Assembly (NCBI GenBank): GCA_013153135.1
Contig: JAADFA010000158.1
Location: forward strand, 1-5,055
DNA: 5,055 nucleotides
Origin: Chloroflexota bacterium
GTDB taxonomy: Bacteria > Chloroflexota > Anaerolineae > Anaerolineales > DRMV01
Reading direction: 5' to 3'
Shown here in pieces: positions 1-4,996 of this stretch. Both the position numbers and the translations under genes were made by a program. How positions within the stretch are numbered: the first letter of the stretch is position 1; every line of letters starts with the position of its first letter. A model generated the notes under the pieces. It saw nothing but the letters and a program-made list of their open reading frames with translations, ran no database searches and was not told the DNA's origin.

Positions 1-2
1 AA

Positions 3-30
3 CAGTCGGTAGTCAGCAGTCGACAGAATA
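3..30. repeat. 7-base tandem repeat, consensus YAGTCRR
   Basis: Three consecutive heptamers can be read directly: CAGTCGG (3-9), TAGTCAG (10-16) and CAGTCGA (17-23). A decayed fourth copy, CAGAATA, follows at 24-30. The array may continue left of the window. It lies downstream of the phosphorylase stop and outside any supported gene. Short heptameric tandem repeats between genes are known in other bacterial groups, for example the STRR repeats of cyanobacteria. Kinship with those is not claimed. Confidence 0.7.
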
Positions 31-36
31 AGCCAT

Positions 37-57
37 CTACTAACCACCAACTACCAA
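37..57. repeat. 7-base tandem repeat, consensus CYACYAA
   Basis: Three heptamers follow one another: CTACTAA (37-43), CCACCAA (44-50) and CTACCAA (51-57), with a partial copy CTT after them. The period is the same as in the array at 3-30, but the sequence is unrelated. On the minus strand the unit reads TTRGTRG. It is non-coding on present evidence. Confidence 0.7.
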
Positions 58-63
58 CTTCTG

Positions 64-102
64 TGTTTATCCGTGTTCATCCGTGGTTCCCGTGTTTATC
101 CG
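64..102. repeat. 10-base tandem repeat, consensus TGTTYATCCG
   Basis: TGTTTATCCG (64-73), TGTTCATCCG (74-83), a degenerate 9-base copy TGGTTCCCG (84-92) and TGTTTATCCG again (93-102) lie head to tail and end 7 bases before the phosphorylase stop codon. On the minus strand the unit is CGGATRAACA. From memory, strings of the type CACGGATAAACACGG recur between genes in many environmental genomes, including Chloroflexota and Planctomycetota. The array has no stem-loop plus U-tract, so it is not an obvious intrinsic terminator for the gene next to it. Confidence 0.75.
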
Positions 103-109
103 CGGTCTC

Positions 110-1417
110 TCACCCCGTAATCACGCCGTAGAACAAAGGCAGGCGCGGGGTGGGGGTGACGCTCCAGGTGACCGCGTCGAGCAGCGCGGCGCGCGCCTGG
201 GCCAGCTTGGTCGGGTCGTTCGCGTGGATGGTGAACAGGGGCTGCCCGGCTTCGACCTCGTCCCCCACCTTGACGTGGACCACAATGCCCACCGCGTGGT
301 CCACAGGGTCGCCCTTCTTTTCACGGCCCGCGCCCAGCAACACCGCGGTCTCACCCACCCGACGCGCGTGCACGCCCGCGATGTAGCCCGCGCGCGGCGA
401 GGGCACGGTTTCAATATAGCGCGCGCGGGGCAGGCGCTCGGGCTCATCCACCGCGCGCACGTCGCCGCCCTGGGCGCGCACCATCGCGCGGAAGCGGTCC
501 CACGCGCGGCCCGACGCGATGACCTCCGCGATGCGCGCGCGTCCGGCCTCGATCGAATCGGCCACGCCTCCCAGCACCAGCATGTGCGCGGCCACGGTCA
601 GGCAGTGCTCGTAGAAGTCCGCCGGGCCCTGCCCCTGCAAGGTCGCGATGGCCTCTTTCACCTCCAGCGCGTTGCCGACCGCGTGGCCCAGGGGCTGGTT
701 CATGTCCGCGAGCAGCGCGATGGCCTTGCGCCCCGTTTGCCGCGCGATGTCGACCATGAGCGTGGCCAGCTCGCGGGCCTGGTCCAGGGTACGCATAAAC
801 GCGCCCAGGCCCACCTTGACGTCGAACACAATCGCTTGGGCGCCGGCCGCGATCTTTTTGCTCATAATGGACGACGCGATCAAGGGGATGGACGGCACGG
901 TGCCGGTGACGTCGCGCAGTGCGTACAGCTTGCCATCCGCGGGGGCCAAGTCTACAGATTGGCCCGTGAGCACCGCGCCGACCTCGCGCAGCTGGCGTTT
1001 GAACTCCTCCACCGTGAGGTCGGTGCGATAGCCGGGGATGGACTCGAGCTTATCCAACGTGCCGCCACTGAAGCCCAGGCCCCGACCGGACATTTTGCCC
1101 ACGGGCAGCCCCGCGGCCGCGACCGCGGGCACGACCACCAGGGACGTCTTATCGCCCACGCCGCCGGTGGAGTGCTTGTCGACCGCGCGCGGCACCACAT
1201 CGGACAGGTCGAGCACCTGACCGGAATGGGCCATGACCATCGTGAGGTCAGCCGTCTCGCGCGGGGTCATGCCATTGAGCAGCACGGCCATGGCCCACGC
1301 GGCGACTTGATAGTCCGGGATGTCGCCCCGGGTGTAGCCGAGGATGAAGAACTCCAGTTCTTCCCGGGTGTGTTCCCCGCGATCGCGCTTCTTGATAATC
1401 ACGTCAACGGCCCGCAT
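110..1417 (-). CDS. pdp: Pyrimidine-nucleoside phosphorylase (thymidine phosphorylase family)
   Basis: This cytosolic enzyme reversibly cleaves uridine, thymidine and deoxyuridine with phosphate, giving the free base and (deoxy)ribose 1-phosphate. It has 435 residues, about the usual size for the family. The N-terminal helical domain opens with a typical MRAVDVIIKKRD stretch. The KHSTGGVGDK loop (81-90) and K108 form the phosphate site. The family signature runs from S110 to E125. R168, S183 and K187 with H82 match the base-binding residues of Bacillus-type enzymes at the same numbering. The C-terminal hammerhead domain, about residues 340-420, includes VKVGDEVEAGQPLF. I chose the ATG at 1417 over one 33 bases upstream because it has AGGAGG 6 bases before it and matches the family N-terminus. 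The signature carries GFSGGT where GHTGGT is usual. Resemblance is closer to Bacillus Pdp than to E. coli DeoA, so broad pyrimidine specificity is inferred. It is probably the last gene of the unit, following the carboxylase gene by 54 bases. Confidence 0.95.
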   Translation of the reverse strand: MRAVDVIIKKRDRGEHTREELEFFILGYTRGDIPDYQVAAWAMAVLLNGMTPRETADLTMVMAHSGQVLDLSDVVPRAVDKHSTGGVGDKTSLVVVPAVAAAGLPVGKMSGRGLGFSGGTLDKLESIPGYRTDLTVEEFKRQLREVGAVLTGQSVDLAPADGKLYALRDVTGTVPSIPLIASSIMSKKIAAGAQAIVFDVKVGLGAFMRTLDQARELATLMVDIARQTGRKAIALLADMNQPLGHAVGNALEVKEAIATLQGQGPADFYEHCLTVAAHMLVLGGVADSIEAGRARIAEVIASGRAWDRFRAMVRAQGGDVRAVDEPERLPRARYIETVPSPRAGYIAGVHARRVGETAVLLGAGREKKGDPVDHAVGIVVHVKVGDEVEAGQPLFTIHANDPTKLAQARAALLDAVTWSVTPTPRLPLFYGVITG

Positions 1418-1423
1418 GGGTTT

Positions 1424-1429
1424 CCTCCT
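1424..1429 (-). promoter_or_regulatory. Ribosome binding site of the phosphorylase gene
   Basis: On the minus strand this reads AGGAGG, 6 bases before the ATG at 1417. It decides the start, because the upstream in-frame ATG (1450) has no such site and would add 11 residues that do not resemble the family N-terminus. Confidence 0.85.
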
Positions 1430-1471
1430 GGTGATGGGCGACTCCGACATGCCGGTGCAAGGGTAAGGCGT

Positions 1472-2965
1472 TTAGGGGAATTGCCCGCGCAAGCGGAACC
1501 ACGGCCCCGCCGGAGCCGATGGCGCGACAGCGGGGTGCGGCGTGGGGTCCGCGGCCATGGCTTTGGCCAGCGCGAGCGCGCTCACCACCGCGCGCGGCAG
1601 GGGCTCATCCGCGGGTTGCCAGGGCATCATAACCTCGTCCACCCAACGGGTGTGATACTGCCCCGCGCGGAAATCCGGGTGCGCGAGCACATCGAGCAAA
1701 AAGGGCACATTGGTGACCACGCCCAGGTACGTCGTGGCTTCCAGCGCGGCCTGCAAGCGCGCGAGGGCTGCGGCGCGGGTCTCGGCCCACGCGATGACCT
1801 TCGCGAGCAAGGGGTCGTAGTACGCGGTGACCTCCTGGCCCGCGCGCACGCCGCTATCGACGCGAACGCCGGGCATGAGGGGCTCGTGCACGGCCAGCAG
1901 GCGCCCGGTGCTGGGCAGGAAACCCGTCGCCGGGTCCTCCGCATAGACCCGGGCCTCAATGGCGTGCCCCCGGGGCTGCAGGTCTGTTTGCTGCCAGGGC
2001 AGCCGTTCGCCCATGGCCACCCGCAGCTGCCATTGCACCAGGTCCAGGCCCAGCACGGCCTCGGTGATAGGGTGTTCGACCTGCAACCGAGTGTTCATTT
2101 CCAAAAAGTAAAAGGAGCCATCTCGCGGGTCGACGATGAACTCCACCGTGCCCGCGTTGACGTATCCCACGGCGCGCGCGGCGACGACCGCGGCCTGGGT
2201 GATGCGCGCGCGCAGCGCGTCGTCCAGCAGCGGCGACGGGGTCTCTTCGATGATTTTCTGATAGCGCCGTTGGACCGAGCACTCCCGTTCGTAGAGGTGC
2301 AGCACCTGGCCGTGGGCGTCCGCGAGGATTTGTACCTCGATGTGGCGAGCTTGGGGGATGTATTTTTCGAGCACCAGCCGCGCGTCGCCGAACGCGTGGG
2401 CGGCCTCGCGACGTGCGGCTGCGGCGGCCTCGGCCAGGTCCTCCGGGCGCTGCACCACGCGCATGCCCTTGCCGCCGCCCCCCGCCGCGGCTTTGATCAG
2501 CACGGGGTAACCCAGGGCATCCGCGGCGCGGCGCAAGGAGACGTCATCGTCCGGGCCCTGGTAGCCCGGGACCACGGGTACGCCCGCGGCCTGCATCAGG
2601 CGACGAGCTGCAGCCTTATCGCCCATGGCTGCGATGGCTTCCGCGGGCGGCCCGACGAAGATCAGACCGGCTTGGGTCACCTGTCGCGCGAACGCGGCGT
2701 TTTCGGCCAAGAAGCCGTACCCGGGATGGATGGCGTCCGCGCCGGTCGCGCGCGCGGCCTCGAGGATCGCGTCGCCGCGCAAATACGATTCGCCTACGGG
2801 CGCGGGGCCCAGACGTACGGCTTCGTCGGCTTCGAGGGCGTGGGGCGCGGTCGCGTCCGCGTCCGAATACACCGCGACCGTTCGGATCCCCATCTCGCGC
2901 GCGGCGCGCAGGATGCGCCGCGCGATTTCCCCCCGATTCGCAATGAGTAGTTTGTTAATCTTCAT
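1472..2965 (-). CDS. accC: Biotin carboxylase subunit of an acyl-CoA/acetyl-CoA carboxylase
   Basis: It carboxylates biotin held on a carrier protein, using ATP and bicarbonate. This is the first half-reaction of acetyl-CoA, propionyl-CoA or methylcrotonyl-CoA carboxylases. The protein has 497 residues. The N-terminal domain starts MKINKLLIANRGEIARRIL. The ATP-grasp domain has K117, the loop IKAAAGGGGKG (157-167), E200, H208 and K237 in RRYQKIIEE. Metal and catalytic residues E275, E289 and N291, then R293, QVEH (295-298) and R339, are all present. The catalytic core ends near residue 447. A tail of about 50 residues, ending PWFRLRGQFP, looks like the linker into the next domain of long alpha subunits, but it stops there with no biotin carrier domain. 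I chose the ATG at 2965 because it fits the family start and overlaps the permease stop as ATGA. An ATG at 2977 would add MAHR. No clear Shine-Dalgarno is seen, so translational coupling is likely. The acyl-CoA substrate cannot be told from this subunit. Confidence 0.93.
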   Translation of the reverse strand: MKINKLLIANRGEIARRILRAAREMGIRTVAVYSDADATAPHALEADEAVRLGPAPVGESYLRGDAILEAARATGADAIHPGYGFLAENAAFARQVTQAGLIFVGPPAEAIAAMGDKAAARRLMQAAGVPVVPGYQGPDDDVSLRRAADALGYPVLIKAAAGGGGKGMRVVQRPEDLAEAAAAARREAAHAFGDARLVLEKYIPQARHIEVQILADAHGQVLHLYERECSVQRRYQKIIEETPSPLLDDALRARITQAAVVAARAVGYVNAGTVEFIVDPRDGSFYFLEMNTRLQVEHPITEAVLGLDLVQWQLRVAMGERLPWQQTDLQPRGHAIEARVYAEDPATGFLPSTGRLLAVHEPLMPGVRVDSGVRAGQEVTAYYDPLLAKVIAWAETRAAALARLQAALEATTYLGVVTNVPFLLDVLAHPDFRAGQYHTRWVDEVMMPWQPADEPLPRAVVSALALAKAMAADPTPHPAVAPSAPAGPWFRLRGQFP

Positions 2966-3834
2966 ACGATGCGCCATTTCCGCTCGATGTAGCGCACAAT
3001 TGCGGACAGGCTCATGGTCATGGACAGGTACAGGAAGACCACAATGTTGTACGTTTCAATGGGCCGGAAAGTCGAGGCCTTGCGCAGGCGAGCCAGCTGG
3101 GTGATATCGCGCACGGCCAGGACAGTCACCAGGGCTGAGTCTTTGATGATGGCCACCAGGTCGTTGCCCAGGGGCGGCAGGATGCGACGCACGGCCTGGG
3201 GCAAAATAACCAGGCGCATAGCCTGCCAATAGGTCATGCCCAACGAGAGGGCAGCCTCCATCTGGCCTTTACCGATGGATTCAATGCCCGCGCGGAAGAC
3301 CTCGGCCTCGAACGCGCCGTAGCCAATAGCCAGGGCGATGATGGCCCGCAGCTCCATAGGCACTTGGCGCAAGGTCATCCCGGCCAGGCTTTGGAATATA
3401 CCTTCGAGCACCGTGCCCTGGGCCCATGAGAGGCCCCATTGGCCTAGGGCCTTGAGCGCAAACACGCCTTGAGGGATAACCACAAACGCCGTGTACAAAA
3501 TGAGCACAATCAGGGGCACACCGCGGATAATCTGCACGTATAGGGTAGCCAAATTGTAAATGATGGGGTTCTTGGACGTGCGGGCCAGGCCAACGAACAG
3601 GCCGATCACAACGGCCAGAGCATACGCGCTCAGCGCGATTTGGAGCGTAACCTTGACGCCAGGAAGCAGGAAAAAGAAAGTTTCGCGATAGTTCGGCGAC
3701 GTCAGGATTAAATACAGCATCACCGCGCCCAGCCCAATGACGGTATACGCCCACCATGGCTGGTCGCGCCATCGGGAGAGGGCCGTCGCCGGTGGGGACG
3801 GGTTCGCGGTTGACGAGCCAATGTCAGGAGTCAA
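2962..3834 (-). CDS. Polar amino acid ABC transporter permease (HisM/GlnP family)
   Basis: This is the inner-membrane channel subunit of an amino acid importer. It would pair with the lipoprotein encoded just upstream and with an ATPase not found here. The protein has 290 residues, longer than the roughly 220 usual for HisM or GlnP. It has a soluble N-terminus of about 25 residues and an extra first membrane segment (about 28-45). Hydrophobic segments follow at about 62-84, 98-121, 161-178, 222-242 and 262-282. The permease motif RGVPLIVLIL starts at residue 104. The ATPase-contacting EAA loop runs from E193 to P212 (EAALSLG, then LVILP). A stretch at about 122-160, between membrane segments, is longer than in typical members. 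The start is TTG, supported by GGGAGG 6 bases upstream and by the lack of a better in-frame start before the first membrane segment. A terminator and TATAAT box precede it, so it may be expressed separately from the lipoprotein. Substrate is unknown beyond the amino acid class. Confidence 0.93.
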   Translation of the reverse strand: MTPDIGSSTANPSPPATALSRWRDQPWWAYTVIGLGAVMLYLILTSPNYRETFFFLLPGVKVTLQIALSAYALAVVIGLFVGLARTSKNPIIYNLATLYVQIIRGVPLIVLILYTAFVVIPQGVFALKALGQWGLSWAQGTVLEGIFQSLAGMTLRQVPMELRAIIALAIGYGAFEAEVFRAGIESIGKGQMEAALSLGMTYWQAMRLVILPQAVRRILPPLGNDLVAIIKDSALVTVLAVRDITQLARLRKASTFRPIETYNIVVFLYLSMTMSLSAIVRYIERKWRIV

Positions 3835-3840
3835 GGGCCA

Positions 3841-3846
3841 CCTCCC
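3841..3846 (-). promoter_or_regulatory. Ribosome binding site supporting a TTG start
   Basis: The minus strand reads GGGAGG, 6 bases before the TTG at 3834. This spacing fixes the permease start at a non-ATG codon. A GTG lies just after the site but in a frame that stops after five codons. Confidence 0.75.
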
Positions 3847-3866
3847 GCGGATGGGATGTTGGGATG

Positions 3867-3872
3867 ATTATA
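3867..3872 (-). promoter_or_regulatory. Possible internal -10 box before the permease gene
   Basis: The minus strand reads TATAAT, a full match to the sigma70 -10 consensus, 3 to 4 bases past the U-tract of the terminator. Transcription starting about 7 bases on would give a leader of about 26 nt that includes the GGGAGG site. The weak point is the -35 region: at 16 to 18 bases upstream it lies inside the terminator stem (GAGCCC and neighbours) and does not resemble TTGACA. An extended -10 TG is also not at the right spacing. Confidence 0.4.
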
Positions 3873-3876
3873 GCGC

Positions 3877-3907
3877 AAAACGCCCCGCGGGGCTCCCGCG
3901 GGGCGTT
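3877..3907 (-). terminator. Intrinsic terminator after the substrate-binding protein gene
   Basis: On the minus strand AACGCCCCGCGGG (3907-3895) pairs perfectly with CCCGCGGGGCGTT (3891-3879) over 13 bp, with a 3-base loop, AGC. The 3' arm runs into TTTT (3880-3877). It begins 17 bases after the stop codon of the lipoprotein gene. The U-tract is short, which suggests partial rather than complete termination. On the plus strand the hairpin is followed by only two T residues, so it acts mainly in the minus direction. Inference: it would raise lipoprotein output relative to the permease, a common need in such importers. Confidence 0.8.
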
Positions 3908-3924
3908 ACGTCGTGGGTCAGGGC

Positions 3925-4794
3925 TTATTCTTGGGTGTCGACCACCAGCCCCCACTTGCGGTTGAGCTCATCCAGGGTGCCATCTTCCATCATGGACTTG
4001 AGGGCTGCGTTCCAGGGCTCGATGAGGTCACTCCCTGGCGGGAAGACGAAAGCCAGCTTTTCATCCGAGGTCAATTGACCCAGGATCTTGAGCTTGTCAG
4101 GATGTTCTTTCATGTAGCCCAACGCGGTCACGTTGTCGATAACTACGCCGTCGACATCGCCAGCCAGTAGAGCCAAGATGGCCGCGTCAAAGGTCTCGAA
4201 GGATTTGATGCGGTCTTCGGGGAAGTGCTCCTTAGCCACGATCTCGTTGGTGGTGCCGATTTGCGTCCCGACCAGCTTGTTGGCATCTGCTTTGAAGGCT
4301 TCAATATCCGGCTTGCCGCAGTCGGATCGGACCAACAGCACCTGGCCGATGGTCACGTAGGGGATGGAGAAGTCGACGACCTTGTCCCGCTCTTCGGTAT
4401 AGGTCACGCCGTCGGCCAGCACGTCATATTCGCCCGCGGCCATGGCCTCGAAGATGCCATCCCACGCGGCCTCTTTGAACTCGGGCACGCAGTTGATGCG
4501 CCGGCAGATCTCGCGGACCGCGTCATAGTCCCAACCTTTGGGCTCGCCGGTTTCCTTGTCAATAAAGTTGAAAGGCGGATACGCGTTCTCGACGGCCACA
4601 GTGACGACCCGGCCACCCAGGTCGGGCAAGCCGTTCGACGTGGCCTCGGTAGCCTCCGCTTTCGGCGCCTCGGTAACCTCGGCTTTCGGTTGCTCCGGCG
4701 CCTGGGTAGCCTGTTCCGCCTGACCACCGCACCCGGCCACAGCCAAGGCCAACACCAACAGCAGGGCGAACACCCACATCCAACGTCGCGTCAT
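3925..4794 (-). CDS. Amino acid ABC transporter substrate-binding lipoprotein (SBP family 3)
   Basis: This extracytoplasmic lipoprotein captures an amino acid and hands it to the permease encoded downstream. The protein has 289 residues. A signal peptide (MTRRWMWV, then a Leu/Ala/Val core) ends in the lipobox VAGC with C22 as the lipidated residue. A low-complexity tether (about 23-55) rich in Ala, Glu, Thr, Pro and Lys follows. The two-lobed binding domain covers about 58-284. It opens with VAVENAYPPFNF, where Y72 fits the ligand-stacking aromatic. TYTEERDKVVDFSIPY holds R136, at the place of the HisJ arginine that binds the alpha-carboxylate. IGTTNE (179-184) and D220 in VVIDNV fit the rest of the alpha-amino acid site. 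C97 and C102 lie where HisJ has a disulfide, and there is a third cysteine, C159. I chose the ATG at 4794 over one 48 bases upstream because AAGGAGG lies 8 bases before it and the signal peptide then starts normally. A promoter and stem-loop leader precede it, and a terminator follows. The exact amino acid cannot be read from sequence. Confidence 0.95.
   Translation of the reverse strand: MTRRWMWVFALLLVLALAVAGCGGQAEQATQAPEQPKAEVTEAPKAEATEATSNGLPDLGGRVVTVAVENAYPPFNFIDKETGEPKGWDYDAVREICRRINCVPEFKEAAWDGIFEAMAAGEYDVLADGVTYTEERDKVVDFSIPYVTIGQVLLVRSDCGKPDIEAFKADANKLVGTQIGTTNEIVAKEHFPEDRIKSFETFDAAILALLAGDVDGVVIDNVTALGYMKEHPDKLKILGQLTSDEKLAFVFPPGSDLIEPWNAALKSMMEDGTLDELNRKWGLVVDTQE
4643..4690 (-). repeat. 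24-base in-frame duplication in the lipoprotein tether
   Basis: The segments 4643-4666 and 4667-4690 are adjacent and match at 21 of 24 positions. In the minus-strand reading frame each encodes an eight-residue unit: PKAEVTEA followed by PKAEATEA. It lies in the flexible spacer between the lipid anchor and the binding domain, where length change is usually tolerated. Confidence 0.75.
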
Positions 4795-4802
4795 GGTCTT
4801 CT

Positions 4803-4809
4803 CCTCCTT
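4803..4809 (-). promoter_or_regulatory. Ribosome binding site of the substrate-binding protein gene
   Basis: The minus strand reads AAGGAGG, 8 bases before the ATG at 4794, with an A/T-rich run (AAATTTTT) just upstream. It decides against the in-frame ATG at 4842, which would place this site inside the coding sequence and add an arginine- and cysteine-containing stretch before the signal peptide. Confidence 0.88.
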
Positions 4810-4839
4810 AAAAATTTCCGTCTTGCAGAACCCACATCG

Positions 4840-4876
4840 CACATCCTGAAGCAGGCCACCACCTGCCTAGGATGTG
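4840..4876 (-). other. Stem-loop in the 5' leader of the transporter mRNA
   Basis: On the minus strand CACATCCT (4876-4869) pairs with AGGATGTG (4847-4840) over 8 bp. Inside it AGGCAGG pairs with CCTGCTT over 7 bp with one G-U pair, closing a TGGTGG loop. A single C is bulged on the 3' side. If the promoter call is right, the structure starts only a few bases from the transcript 5' end and about 30 bases before the ribosome binding site. A hairpin at that place could protect the mRNA from 5'-end decay or serve as a regulatory element. I do not recognise a known riboswitch or leader class. No U-tract follows directly, so it is unlikely to be an attenuator by itself. Confidence 0.65.
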
Positions 4877-4885
4877 TTCGTCATA

Positions 4886-4914
4886 ATTCTACCCGACTTG
4901 AGCGCGGGCCACAA
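4886..4914 (-). promoter_or_regulatory. Sigma70-type promoter of the transporter unit
   Basis: The minus strand has TTGTGG (4914-4909), a 17-base spacer and TAGAAT (4891-4886). The -10 matches the consensus at five of six positions. The -35 matches in the key TTG only. The predicted start near 4879 gives a leader of about 85 nt before the lipoprotein ATG. No clear inverted-repeat operator overlaps it. Confidence 0.6.
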
Positions 4915-4973
4915 GGCGACCTGACGGGTGCACGCAAAGGTTGTCGAAACGGTCACGTAACGAGGGAAGGCCC

Positions 4974-4996
4974 GCCGCGGGCTGGGAGCCCGCGGC
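4974..4996. repeat. REP-like GC-rich palindrome
   Basis: GCCGCGGGCT (4974-4983) and AGCCCGCGGC (4987-4996) are perfect reverse complements around a GGG loop. Neither strand has a T-run directly after it, so it is a poor intrinsic terminator. Palindromes with a CCGCGGGCT core recur as dispersed intergenic repeats in many GC-rich genomes. That this is one of them is inferred from the form alone. It lies upstream of the transporter promoter, possibly marking the 3' end of a gene beyond the right edge. The stretch 4997-5055 shows no supportable gene. Confidence 0.6.

Noticed and set aside
1..105. CRISPR array at the left edge
   Set aside because: The repeats have 7- and 10-base periods with no spacers, so they are simple tandem repeats.
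300..410. Stretch VKVGDEVEAGQPLF in the phosphorylase, which resembles a biotin or lipoyl carrier domain next to a carrier-less carboxylase
   Set aside because: The C-terminal domain of pyrimidine phosphorylases has this hammerhead-like fold and motif by itself. There is no MKM biotinylation motif.
83..2950. A 955-codon open frame on the plus strand, antisense to the whole carboxylase and phosphorylase genes
   Set aside because: Its product is a compositionally odd Arg/His/Gly/Gln-rich chain with no family motif. Both minus-strand genes under it have full catalytic motifs. Very high GC in the third codon position of those genes removes stop codons from the opposite strand, which explains the long frame. 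Its start also lies in the tandem repeat.
4795..4842. Longer lipoprotein start at ATG 4842
   Set aside because: It would place MRCGFCKTEIFKEEKT before a normal signal peptide and bury a strong ribosome binding site. The ATG at 4794 is better supported.
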